A stretch of 64,000 nt of DNA from Flavobacterium phycosphaerae (GTDB taxonomy: Bacteria; Bacteroidota; Bacteroidia; Flavobacteriales; Flavobacteriaceae). Below, in pieces: positions 23,183 through 30,847 of this stretch (position 1 is the stretch's first letter; the number at the start of each line of letters is the position of its first letter). The notes below the pieces were generated by a model. It saw only the letters and a program-made list of their open reading frames with translations, was not told where the DNA came from and ran no database searches. A program made the translations under genes and the position numbers. Location: NCBI RefSeq assembly GCF_010119235.1, contig NZ_JAAATZ010000001.1:2572501-2636500 (forward strand), written 5' to 3'.

Positions 23183-23635
23183 TTAAAAAGAGAATGCGGT
23201 GGTGTTTTTTACTTCGCCAATCATAAAAGTACTATGGGTACTGCCAATATGCTGCAGTGTGGTTAGCTTGGTGACCATAAATTCACGGTACTCTTCCATG
23301 TCTTTGACACATACTTTTAAAATATAATCATAATCACCGCTCACATGGAAACACTCTAAAACCTCTTCCAGCTTTACTACCTGACGCTCAAAATGGGTCA
23401 AGAATTCTTTGGAGTGCTGAATTAATTTGATGTGACAAAATACTACAAAACCTTTGTTGATTTTGTTGCGATTAAGCAATACCACATAGTTATCTATTAT
23501 GCCCTCACGCTCTAACTTTTTAATCCGCTCGTAAACGGCAGTGACCGATAAGCTTAGTTTTGCCGATAGTTGCTTGGTGGTTTGCTTAGCGTCTTGTTGC
23601 AGTAGGGTAAGGAGTTTTTTGTCGGTAGCGTCCAT
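23183..23635 (-). CDS. Lrp/AsnC-family transcriptional regulator
   Basis: A 150-residue regulator: N-terminal HTH (residues 1-55, LLTLLQQDAKQTTKQLSAKLSLSVTAVYERIKK in two parts) and a C-terminal RAM ligand-binding domain with the GDYDYILKVCVKDMEEY motif near 97-112. Lrp-family proteins sense amino acids and often regulate a divergent gene. Here the divergent neighbour, 215 bp away, is a PLP enzyme acting on methionine or a similar amino acid, so control of that gene is likely. The start ATG is close to a short 14-bp-type repeat stretch at 23641-23678. Confidence 0.93.
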   Translation of the reverse strand: MDATDKKLLTLLQQDAKQTTKQLSAKLSLSVTAVYERIKKLEREGIIDNYVVLLNRNKINKGFVVFCHIKLIQHSKEFLTHFERQVVKLEEVLECFHVSGDYDYILKVCVKDMEEYREFMVTKLTTLQHIGSTHSTFMIGEVKNTTAFSF

Positions 23636-23640
23636 GGGTT

Positions 23641-23678
23641 AATTAGGAATTACGAATTGCGAATTATGAATTACGAAG
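23641..23678. repeat. short AATTACGAATTATG-type repeat
   Basis: Degenerate 14-bp units (aattaggaattacg, aattgcgaattatg, aattacgaa) lie just upstream of the lrp gene. The same unit occurs in three exact copies at the end of clpB (62927-62968). Confidence 0.6.
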
Positions 23679-23850
23679 GGTTGATTTTAGTTTTTTAAAC
23701 TGAAAAAACAGCGTTATGATTTCAAATATAGAAATTATTACTAGTAATATAGTTAATTATAGATTTTAAATCTGTATTATTCTCTAAATATTGATTAATA
23801 GTCAGGATATGGTGAAATTTGTATTACAACAAACTACAATCATTTAAACT

Positions 23851-25074
23851 ATGAATACCACGCCTCAAACTTTAGTTGATTTTAACCCTGCCGATAAGAT
23901 ACAGGACTTACAGTATTTCGGTGAATTTGGAGGAGTGAATCCTTCTATCTCTGATAGTTCTACCTATACCTTTCTTTCGGCCAAAACCATGTTTGACACT
24001 TTTGAAGGCAATGCCGAAGGCTGCTATTTGTATTCGCGTCATTCCTCGCCTATGAATTTGTACTTAGGCCAAGCCTTAGCTGCCATGGAAGGTACGGAAA
24101 GCGCCAATGTCGCTGCCTCGGGTATGGGAGCTATAACGCCGGTTTTAATGCAATTGTGCAGTGCCGGTGACGAAATTGTATCTAGCCGTACTATATATGG
24201 CGGGACTTATGCCTTTATGAAAAACATGTTACCGAAATGGAATATCAAAACCCATTTTGTTGACATCACCAAATTAGATATAGTAGAAGCCGCTATCACA
24301 CCCAATACCAAAGTATTGTATTGTGAAACGGTTAGCAACCCTTTGCTGGAAGTAGCCGATATTGAAGCCTTAGCCGTTATTGCCAAACGCTATGGTATTA
24401 AGTTAGTTGTTGATAATACTTTTTCTCCACTATCGGTTGCTCCGGCAAAATTGGGGGCTGATGTTGTTATACACAGTTTGACCAAGTTTATCAACGGTAG
24501 TAGTGATACGGTGGGCGGTGTAGTCTGTGCTTCACAGGAATTTATAAACGATTTAAAGAATGTGAACAATGGTGCCAGTATGCTTTTGGGACCTACTATG
24601 GACAGTTTGAGAGCTTCAAGCATCTTGAAAAACCTTCGTACCCTGCATATCAGAATGAAACAACACAGTCATAACGCTATGTATTTGGCTCAGCAGTTCG
24701 AAAAAGACGGTTTAAAAATTGTTTATCCGGGCTTGCCAAGCCATCCGAGTCATAAGTTGTACGCCGGTATGATTAATCCGGAATATGGTTTTGGCGGTAT
24801 GATGACTATGGATGTGGGAACGTTAGACAAAGCCAACGAACTGATGGAGTTGATGCAACACCGTAACTTAGGCTATCTCGCCGTAAGCTTAGGCTTTTAT
24901 AAAACATTGTTTAGTGCTCCGGGGACTTCCACTTCTTCCGAAATTCCGTTAGAAGAACAAAAGGAAATGGGATTGACTGATGGGTTAATCCGTTTTTCTA
25001 TCGGGTTAGATAATGATATAGAACGCACCTATCAAATGATGAAACAGTGCATGACCGAATTGAACATGTTATAA
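23851..25074 (+). CDS. PLP-dependent Cys/Met metabolism enzyme, methionine gamma-lyase-like
   Basis: A 407-residue member of the trans-sulfuration family. The PLP-lysine is K212 in VIHSLTKFINGSSD, preceded by the VVDNTFSPL strand; the N-terminal YLYSRHSSPMN motif contributes the Tyr/Arg that contact PLP phosphate of the neighbouring subunit. Family members are gamma-lyases, gamma-synthases or sulfhydrylases; the exact reaction is not proven by sequence. The divergent Lrp regulator points to amino-acid catabolism, which favours methionine gamma-lyase. A good hairpin terminator follows. Confidence 0.88.
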   Translation: MNTTPQTLVDFNPADKIQDLQYFGEFGGVNPSISDSSTYTFLSAKTMFDTFEGNAEGCYLYSRHSSPMNLYLGQALAAMEGTESANVAASGMGAITPVLMQLCSAGDEIVSSRTIYGGTYAFMKNMLPKWNIKTHFVDITKLDIVEAAITPNTKVLYCETVSNPLLEVADIEALAVIAKRYGIKLVVDNTFSPLSVAPAKLGADVVIHSLTKFINGSSDTVGGVVCASQEFINDLKNVNNGASMLLGPTMDSLRASSILKNLRTLHIRMKQHSHNAMYLAQQFEKDGLKIVYPGLPSHPSHKLYAGMINPEYGFGGMMTMDVGTLDKANELMELMQHRNLGYLAVSLGFYKTLFSAPGTSTSSEIPLEEQKEMGLTDGLIRFSIGLDNDIERTYQMMKQCMTELNML

Positions 25075-25096
25075 TTAGTACGCTTAACTTGTTTTT

Positions 25097-25132
25097 AAAA
25101 ATCCGCTATAGAAAACTCTTTAGCGGATTTTT
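25097..25132 (+). terminator. terminator after PLP enzyme gene
   Basis: AAAAATCCGCTA (25097-25108) pairs with TAGCGGATTTTT (25121-25132), 12-bp stem and 12-nt loop, flanked by A- and T-runs so it can serve both convergent genes. Confidence 0.85.
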
Positions 25133-25162
25133 TATTGGTAATTGATTGATGATTGTTGCTTT

Positions 25163-25657
25163 TTATTTCTTCGACAAATAAGCTTCTAATTGTTTAAACG
25201 TACCACTAAATCCTTGCTCCATGCTGGCTGTCAGATCAACAAAGGCAGTTACTTGTTCCTCAGTGGCATTTATGGGATGCGCTTTTAGCGTCAGTTTTGT
25301 AATGCCATTATGCTCTTCAAAAGTCAGTTGGTTATACACTTCTAACGGAAAATCAATAGGGAAGGGCGATTTACACACATTTCCTTTTTCATCTGCAAAA
25401 GAGCTTACATATTCAATAACATCAGGACTACTGATTTTTTTGTATACAAATAAGCCCCACATTACTTGATTATTGCCTTCTAATTTGTAATGAAATTTGC
25501 CATTAGGTTCAAAGGATAAAGTCATTTCGGTAATGGGCATTCCGGCCGGACCCCACCATTGCGCTAACGCTTCAGCCTCACTAAAAGCTTTGAAGACGGT
25601 TTCTTTATCGGCTTTAATTTCTCGGGTTAGTATGAATTTTTCTTTACTAAGTTCCAT
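25163..25657 (-). CDS. SRPBCC (AHSA1-like) domain protein
   Basis: A 164-residue START-like protein of the AHSA1 group. Typical features are LTREIKADKETVFKAFSEAEALAQWWGP at the N terminus (split by the usual hydrophobic spacing), the central FEPNGKFHYKLEG, and a C-terminal helix that closes the pocket (SMEQGFSGTFKQLEAYL). Such proteins have a deep hydrophobic cavity; ligands are mostly unknown. It is the last gene in the ArsR-headed operon and follows another SRPBCC gene by 8 bp. Confidence 0.88.
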   Translation of the reverse strand: MELSKEKFILTREIKADKETVFKAFSEAEALAQWWGPAGMPITEMTLSFEPNGKFHYKLEGNNQVMWGLFVYKKISSPDVIEYVSSFADEKGNVCKSPFPIDFPLEVYNQLTFEEHNGITKLTLKAHPINATEEQVTAFVDLTASMEQGFSGTFKQLEAYLSKK

Positions 25658-25665
25658 ATGTTCTG

Positions 25666-26115
25666 TTATTTAGTTTGCTTTTCAATATAGTCAGGTAACG
25701 AAATGGTAAGGATGTGATTCCAGCCTTTTTCAAAGTTTTCTCTGGCTAATCCCGGCTCTGTTACATCAAATGGTACGGTAAACACATGGCTGAAGTGCAG
25801 TTCAGTGTTATTCTCATCAATAGGACGTAATTCCCAAGTTACAACCGAAGTGCCTGAGTATCCAACGTATTCCCAGCTGTGCACCAGTTTTTGATTGGGA
25901 ATAATTTCGAGCATTACTCCACGGTGTTGCCATTGTTTCCCATCGTTATCGCCGGCGTACCAGTCAAACTGACTGCCCGTTTCCAGTTTCCAATCTTCGG
26001 TAAAATCGAAATACCATTGTTTTAAATGTTCTCTGTCGGTAATGACTTTCCAGAGCATTGCTGCGGATGCCTTATAAGTCTTGATTAGACTGAGGCTGTT
26101 AGTGGTTTTTTCCAT
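25666..26115 (-). CDS. SRPBCC (AHSA1-like) domain protein
   Basis: A 149-residue AHSA1-type protein: LIKTYKASAAMLWKVITDREHLKQWYF at the N terminus in outline, a Trp-rich central sheet (DWYAGDNDGKQWQHRG), and a C-terminal helix (ARENFEKGWNHILTISLP). It differs from its neighbours enough to suggest different ligands. The gene begins 4 bp after the SRPBCC-VOC fusion gene and belongs to the same operon. Function unknown beyond the fold. Confidence 0.88.
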   Translation of the reverse strand: MEKTTNSLSLIKTYKASAAMLWKVITDREHLKQWYFDFTEDWKLETGSQFDWYAGDNDGKQWQHRGVMLEIIPNQKLVHSWEYVGYSGTSVVTWELRPIDENNTELHFSHVFTVPFDVTEPGLARENFEKGWNHILTISLPDYIEKQTK

Positions 26116-26119
26116 ACTG

Positions 26120-27049
26120 TTATTCTTTAAGTTCTCTATAAGTAAGCATCCAGTTGATGCCGTATTGATCGGTTAAACTGCCATAGTAGGCCTCGAAAAA
26201 CATATCCTCCAATGGCATGGTGATTTTGCCTCCGGTTGATAGGGCTATAAACAAACGCTGGGTTTCTGCTCTGCTTTCGGGCTCCAAATGGATGTGCATA
26301 TTGTCGCCTTGCACTAATTTAAAACCCATGCTTTCGGGAGCATCGGTAGCCGTTAGTACATGCCCGCCCATGATTTCGAGTTCTACATGCAGGATTAGTT
26401 TTTTCTCTTCTTCCGATAGTGGTGGCATGCCTTCATGGCCTTTTATATCGCCCAATCGTTTAAAGCCATCCCCTAAAAAAGTACCTTGAAACACTTCTTT
26501 ATAAAAAATAAAAGCTACTTCGGTAGTCCCGGGGAAATTCAAGTAAGTGGTAACCCGGGCTTTCTTTGTTGTTTTTAATTCTTGCTGACGGGCAAACTTG
26601 GCTTGTAAGTAGGCTTCCAATTTGGTAACATTTTGTTTTAATCCTTCGGCGGCGTTGAATGTTTTTACGGTTTGAATCAACTCTTCTTTGGTTGGGAAAA
26701 GCATTTGCCAGTGCAGTTGGGTTTGATTGCCTTTGCTTTCAAACAGTATGGTTGCGGTAAACTTTGGTCCGGTCTTGTGTTCATAAACCAACTTTTGGTG
26801 TACGATGATTTCTTTAAAAATACTTTCGTTTCTGTAATCGGTACCATCAGGGCCGTGCATGATTAAATTCCATTCGCCTTCAGGCTGAATTTGCATTTTG
26901 CTTATGGTATTGCTAAATCCGTCCGGTCCCCACCAATTTTTAATATGGTCGGGGTTGGTCCATACTTCCCACACCAATTCTATTGGCGCATTGAGTAGGC
27001 GAGAAATGACTATTTCTCTGTCGGTAGTGTCGTTTGTGGTGGTAGTCAT
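26120..27049 (-). CDS. SRPBCC-VOC fusion protein (AHSA1-like plus PhnB/glyoxalase-like)
   Basis: A 309-residue fusion. Residues 1-152 are an AHSA1-like domain (NAPIELVWEVWTNPDHIKNW, HGPDGTDYRNES, and the closing helix). Residues 160-309 are a PhnB-type vicinal-oxygen-chelate domain (TTYLNFPGTTEVAFIFYKEVF in outline, FKLVQGDNMHIHLEP near 255, and DQYGINWMLTY at the end). The VOC half is close to 3-demethylubiquinone-9 3-methyltransferase-like/PhnB proteins that are seldom catalytic. The domains are usually separate genes in the same operons, so the fusion supports a shared function. The first half strongly resembles the neighbouring broken SRPBCC gene, indicating tandem duplication. Confidence 0.88.
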   Translation of the reverse strand: MTTTTNDTTDREIVISRLLNAPIELVWEVWTNPDHIKNWWGPDGFSNTISKMQIQPEGEWNLIMHGPDGTDYRNESIFKEIIVHQKLVYEHKTGPKFTATILFESKGNQTQLHWQMLFPTKEELIQTVKTFNAAEGLKQNVTKLEAYLQAKFARQQELKTTKKARVTTYLNFPGTTEVAFIFYKEVFQGTFLGDGFKRLGDIKGHEGMPPLSEEEKKLILHVELEIMGGHVLTATDAPESMGFKLVQGDNMHIHLEPESRAETQRLFIALSTGGKITMPLEDMFFEAYYGSLTDQYGINWMLTYRELKE

Positions 27050-27050
27050 C

Positions 27051-27511
27051 TTATTGAAAATTATTTTTTAAATAGAGTTCTAGACGTTCAACATTTTGCT
27101 CTAAGCCTTCTTTGATATTGAATAATCCCATGATACGGGCTAATTCTTCTTGGGTAGGGAATAACATTTGCCAGTACATATGCGTTTGATTGCCTTGTGT
27201 TTCAAAGGTTATGGTAGCGGTGAACTCATGCCCGGATAGGTGGTCGTAGGCTATTTTTTTATGCTTTATCACTTCGGTAAAAACACTTTCGTTTTCATAA
27301 TCGGTTCCGTCCGGGCCGTGCATGACTAAGTTCCATTGACCGCCTTGGTGCAATTCCATTTTAGTAATGGTATTAGAAAACCCATTGGGCCCCACCAATT
27401 TTTAATATGTTCTGGGTTGGTCCATGCCTCCCATACATTGGCAATAGGAGCATTCAATAGTTGCGATACTATAATTTCACGATGGACGGTGTTGTTAACT
27501 GTTGTGCTCAT
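27051..27511 (-). pseudogene. SRPBCC (AHSA1-like) gene split by an apparent 1-base frameshift
   Basis: The first 45 or so codons (STTVNNTVHREIIVSQLLNA to NWWGP) and the rest (NGFSNTITKMELHQ to the stop at 27051) lie in different frames. One extra C in the GGGGCCC run (27387-27393) would restore WWGPNGFSNTITKME and give a protein of about 153 residues that matches the N-terminal half of the next gene. The start overlaps the ArsR stop by about 17 bp and the stop is 1 bp from the next ATG, so coupling is preserved. A sequencing error in a G/C homopolymer is a strong alternative to true inactivation. Confidence 0.85.
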
Positions 27512-27827
27512 CATTGTCTTTTTGAAGTTTTTCTAAATAGGTTTCCAAAGCATCTAATTTGTTTTCCCAGAATTGTTTGTACTGTTCTATCCATTGTGAT
27601 ACTTCATTTAATTTTTCGAGTTTAGCAATGCAGTAGCGTTCTCGTCCTTTGTCTTCAATTTCAATTAAACCACATTCGTTTAATATTTTAATATGTTTGG
27701 AAATGGCAGGCCGGCTGATGTTGAAGTTTTCGGCTACCGCATTTAGGGTTAAAGTTTGTGCTGCCAATAAACTTAGTATGGTTCTGCGGGTCGGGTCGGC
27801 TATCGCCTGAAATACATCTCTTCTCAT
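27495..27827 (-). CDS. ArsR-family repressor heading the SRPBCC operon
   Basis: A 110-residue winged-helix protein with the HTH NISRPAISKHIKILNECGL near residues 35-53. It starts MRRDVFQAIADPTRRTIL, the usual opening of ArsR proteins paired with AHSA1/SRPBCC genes, and it has no CxC metal site, so it is not a metal sensor. It is first in an overlapping operon with four SRPBCC-type genes, and two near-identical dyads surround its promoter, indicating autorepression. The inducer is unknown. Confidence 0.92.
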   Translation of the reverse strand: MRRDVFQAIADPTRRTILSLLAAQTLTLNAVAENFNISRPAISKHIKILNECGLIEIEDKGRERYCIAKLEKLNEVSQWIEQYKQFWENKLDALETYLEKLQKDNDEHNS

Positions 27828-27844
27828 AGTTTGGGTTTTAATGA

Positions 27845-27891
27845 GTAACTAATCGGTTACAAATATATACGTAACTATTCGGTTACGCAAA
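27845..27891 (-). promoter_or_regulatory. ArsR/SRPBCC operon promoter with two operator dyads
   Basis: On the minus strand there is a -33 TTTG at 27888-27891 and a -7 box TATATTTG at 27860-27867, 20 nt apart. Two 16-bp copies of GTAACTAWTCGGTTAC, at 27845-27860 and 27871-27886, each with GTAAC/GTTAC ends, cover both sides of the -7 box. Copy starts are 26 bp apart. This fits a repressor blocking its own promoter. Confidence 0.7.
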
Positions 27892-28094
27892 TAAATTCAG
27901 AATAATTTTTTAAACTTTTATTAGTTAACTAGTAATGATAAGGGATGAGCGCAGATGAAAGCTGGCTTAAGTAAGATAGAAGCGGAGTAATTAAAAGGCA
28001 AAAGAATAAAGCCAAGACAACGGAAGTAGAGAGCGTTGTGGCTTAGTTAGTTGGGGGAGGAAACGATAAAGTAAAAAGAAAATCAATAGAGCAG

Positions 28095-28220
28095 TTAGTC
28101 TCTGGATTGCTTTCTTAAGTAGTTTTTTAATCCCTTGTCTGTTTTAGTGTTCTGTACGATAAAAAAGAAAATCAGGTTAAAGACCACTAGGCCTATAATC
28201 CCCATAACAATCATGTTCAT
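28095..28220 (-). CDS. small single-pass membrane protein, 41 aa
   Basis: An ATG at 28220 opens a 41-codon frame: a hydrophobic N-terminal half (MIVMGIIGLVVFNLIFFFIV) followed by a polar, basic tail ending LRKQSRD. This is the layout of a small inner-membrane protein. A good -7 box TAGATTTG sits at 28254-28261, 33 bp upstream, which supports a real transcript. It is below the size usually annotated. No family recognised. Confidence 0.55.
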   Translation of the reverse strand: MNMIVMGIIGLVVFNLIFFFIVQNTKTDKGLKNYLRKQSRD

Positions 28221-28253
28221 CTATGTTTTGTTTTATTGTGGTTTTTGACATCC

Positions 28254-28261
28254 CAAATCTA
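28254..28261 (-). promoter_or_regulatory. -7 promoter box before small membrane protein gene
   Basis: TAGATTTG on the minus strand, 33 bp before the ATG at 28220. The -33 TTTG is not evident. Confidence 0.4.
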
Positions 28262-28539
28262 TATAAAATTGTTAATAAAAACATAATAAAAAATTAAAAT
28301 TCTAAATAAATACTTGTCATTTTTTGTTAATTACTGTATTTGTATTTAAATATTAACATAAAATTCTTAGGTTTTATGATAATGTGATTAGTAATTAACA
28401 AACCGATCTTTTAATTATTTTTATTCTAACCACTTTAGATTGTTTTTCTCTTTTATAAGTGTTAGTGCAAATAAGTACCTTTCTTATCATGAAATGCCTT
28501 TGATTTCTGTTTACCTTTTACTTGCTCACTATTTCAGTT

Positions 28540-28677
28540 ATGCCCTTTACCGATGCTAAAGCAAAATATGCCACAACACAGCAGTCTTTACGCTTATTAT
28601 CCAAAAATAAAATCAATTTGGCCTTGATTTATGAAAAGGTAATATTAGGATTAGAAGGCTACTTTGCTTATGTATAA
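28540..28677 (+). CDS. doubtful small ORF, 45 aa
   Basis: ATG at 28540 to TAA at 28677, encoding MPFTDAKAKYATT and a Leu-rich remainder. There is no recognised family, no clear promoter, and it may be chance or a gene remnant. Confidence 0.2.
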   Translation: MPFTDAKAKYATTQQSLRLLSKNKINLALIYEKVILGLEGYFAYV

Positions 28678-28941
28678 TACATAACTCGTAATGCTGTTCC
28701 GTCTTTATGCTAAATTAAAATGAGATGAAAATGCGCTAGACTAATCGCTGATTTTTATGTGTTTACGTCTTAGGTAAAGGCTAATTACAGCAAGAGTGGT
28801 AGTTAAATCGATGTTAGCATAGGGTAATACATCCTAAAATTTAGTAAATTAGTGGCTCTTTAAAACGTGGAGTCCAGAGACCACCTGTAAACGGGGCGTA
28901 ACCGAAAAGCCATACGATTAGGAAACTAAACTGCATGCCTT

Positions 28942-29214
28942 ATGCCAAAGTATATTATTGAACGGGAAATTCCGGGTGCCGGTGATTTGACACCGGAGCA
29001 ATTAAAAGGAATTTCACAAACTTCATGTGGGGTCTTAACTAATATGGGGCCTCAGATTCAGTGGGTAGAGAGCTTCGTAACCGGTAATAAAGTTTATTGC
29101 GTTTATATTGCTCCCGATGAAAAAATGATACTGGAACACGCCCGACAAGGTGGGTTTCCGGCCAACAGCATCTCAAAAATAACAGCCATTATCAATCCGA
29201 TAACGGCGGAATAA
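28942..29214 (+). CDS. DUF4242-family protein
   Basis: A 90-residue protein of the DUF4242 (ferredoxin-like fold, nickel-binding-like) family: MPKYIIEREIPGAGDLTPEQL at the N terminus in outline, IQWVESFVTGNKVYCVYIAPDE in the middle and HARQGGFPANSI near the end. Members are small cytosolic proteins of unknown function; a metal-binding role has been suggested for the family. The start at 28942 is preferred over an ATG 8 bp upstream, which gives only a very short frame. A strong terminator follows, so it is monocistronic. Confidence 0.85.
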   Translation: MPKYIIEREIPGAGDLTPEQLKGISQTSCGVLTNMGPQIQWVESFVTGNKVYCVYIAPDEKMILEHARQGGFPANSISKITAIINPITAE

Positions 29215-29226
29215 CACCATTTACAA

Positions 29227-29268
29227 AAGAGGCAAATGAAACGAAAATCGCCCATTTGCCTCTTTTTT
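29227..29268 (+). terminator. terminator of DUF4242 gene
   Basis: Perfect 12-bp stem AAGAGGCAAATG (29227-29238) and CATTTGCCTCTT (29253-29264), 14-nt loop, then T-run. Confidence 0.9.
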
Positions 29269-29289
29269 ATAACCTAATAACTCTACGCT

Positions 29290-29745
29290 ATGATTTTCAG
29301 GGAAGCTCAACCTACCGATATAAAGCCAATACAACTAGTTAGAAATGCAGTTACTGAGAACGCCTTGTCTAATCCGGATTTAGTGACCGATGCGGATTGT
29401 ATGGAGTTTATGTTTGAAAGGGGTAAAGGTTGGGTCTGTGAAATGAACCATCAAATTGTTGGCTTCGCTATAGCCGATTTGAAAGAACACAATATTTGGG
29501 CGCTGTTTGTACATCCTAACCATGATAAAAAAGGAATTGGAAAAGTACTGCACAACCTGATGCTTACCTGGTATTTTTTACAAACCAAAGAAACTGTTTG
29601 GTTGGGCACGGCGCCGGGCACCCGGGCAGAGGAATTTTACAAAAGAATGGGCTGGCAACCGGCAGGCTGGCATGGTACCAAAGAAGTAAAATTTGAAATG
29701 AGTTACCGGCAATGGCAACAAATACAAGCAACAAAAACACTATAG
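29290..29745 (+). CDS. GNAT-family N-acetyltransferase
   Basis: A 151-residue GNAT protein. The acetyl-CoA motif A is LFVHPNHDKKGIGKVLHNLML (split by the usual GxG), near residues 77-97, followed by the motif B region AEEFYKRMGWQPAGWH near 117-132. N-terminal REAQPTDIKPIQLVRNAV is the usual first strand and helix. Substrate cannot be inferred. It starts 22 bp after the DUF4242 terminator and is followed 49 bp later by a YitT-family gene, perhaps in the same transcript. Confidence 0.88.
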   Translation: MIFREAQPTDIKPIQLVRNAVTENALSNPDLVTDADCMEFMFERGKGWVCEMNHQIVGFAIADLKEHNIWALFVHPNHDKKGIGKVLHNLMLTWYFLQTKETVWLGTAPGTRAEEFYKRMGWQPAGWHGTKEVKFEMSYRQWQQIQATKTL

Positions 29746-29794
29746 TTTACTATATAACCGTCTAAGAAACCTACTAAGCTAAGCAGTCTAGCCT

Positions 29795-30757
29795 ATGAAT
29801 TCACTCTGGAAAAAAATAATCCTCAGCACTACACTAAAAACCAAGGAACCCAAAGACTATTCTAACTATGTGTTGGCCAAAGGCTACAGGTTGTTTGTCA
29901 TCACGGCTCGTCGTCATATCAAAGACTTTATCCTGATTACTATTGGGATTTTCTCAGCTTCCTTTGGTTTCAAAGGTTTTCTGTTAACCAATCATTTTAT
30001 TGATGGCGGGGCTACAGGTATTTCATTATTAATCTCAGCCATTACCGCTATTCCTTTGTATTTACTGATTATCGGGATTAATATTCCGTTTATTATTTTA
30101 GGCTATAGGGTGATGGGCAGGGCTTTTGCTATTAAAACGGCTTTGGCTATAGCCGGACTTTCGACCTGCCTGGCTTTGGTCACTTTTCCGAATGTTACTA
30201 ACGATAATTTACTGGTGGCTGTGTTTGGCGGTTTTTTTCTCGGAGCCGGTATAGGCTTTGCCGTTAGAGGAGGTGCTGTTATTGATGGTACCGAAGTATT
30301 GGCCATCTATCTGAGTCGAAAATTAGGCACTACGATAGGTGATTTTATCATAGTGATAAATGTGCTGATTTTTTCCACAGCGGCTTATTTTTTAGGAATT
30401 GAAATTGCGTTATACTCTATGATTACTTATCTGGCAGCCTCTAAAACCTTAGACTTTATTGTTGAAGGTATTGAAGAATACATTGGTGTTACGATTGTAT
30501 CTTCTTATAGCGAAGAAATCAAACATATGATTGTTAATAAAATGGGAAGAGGCGTAACGGTATACAGTGGTAAGCGTGGCTATGGCAAAAGAGGCGTTAG
30601 CAAAGAAGTAGATATTATTTACACTGTAATTACAAGATTAGAACTAAACAAGCTCAACACCGAAATTGAAAAAATAGAATCGAATGCTTTTGTGGTAATG
30701 ACTAGTGTAAAAGATACCAAAGGCGGCATGATAAAGAAACGTCCGTTGGAACATTAA
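29795..30757 (+). CDS. YitT-family membrane protein with DUF2179 domain
   Basis: A 320-residue protein with five or six transmembrane segments (about 45-240) and a C-terminal soluble DUF2179 domain (about 245-320, HMIVNKMGRGVTVYSGKRGYGK). The GFxGFLLTNHFIDGGATGIS stretch after the first helix and AVRGGAVIDGTEVLAIYLSR are family hallmarks. YitT proteins are presumed transporters of unknown substrate. An N-terminal cytosolic extension of about 40 residues precedes the first helix. No linked pathway gene is nearby. Confidence 0.88.
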   Translation: MNSLWKKIILSTTLKTKEPKDYSNYVLAKGYRLFVITARRHIKDFILITIGIFSASFGFKGFLLTNHFIDGGATGISLLISAITAIPLYLLIIGINIPFIILGYRVMGRAFAIKTALAIAGLSTCLALVTFPNVTNDNLLVAVFGGFFLGAGIGFAVRGGAVIDGTEVLAIYLSRKLGTTIGDFIIVINVLIFSTAAYFLGIEIALYSMITYLAASKTLDFIVEGIEEYIGVTIVSSYSEEIKHMIVNKMGRGVTVYSGKRGYGKRGVSKEVDIIYTVITRLELNKLNTEIEKIESNAFVVMTSVKDTKGGMIKKRPLEH

Positions 30758-30847
30758 AGGCTTTAAAAGTTTTTTATAGTTATTTAACGCTGAGTTATTT
30801 ATCTTACAGTTTATTTTGTAACTTTATGACCTACAAAACATTCGACT

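Larger units (their letters stand above)
27892..28941. other. long, mostly non-coding region
   Basis: About 1 kb without a gene above 60 codons. It contains a likely 41-aa membrane protein gene on the minus strand (28095-28220), a doubtful 45-aa frame on the plus strand (28540-28677), AT-rich DNA, and a GC-richer segment at 28867-28930 before the DUF4242 gene that can fold into a small hairpin (GTG..GTC/GAC..CAC). Confidence 0.5.

Noticed and set aside
28540..28677. 45-aa frame as a confident gene
   Set aside because: No promoter box, no recognisable family and weak context; kept only as a low-confidence entry.
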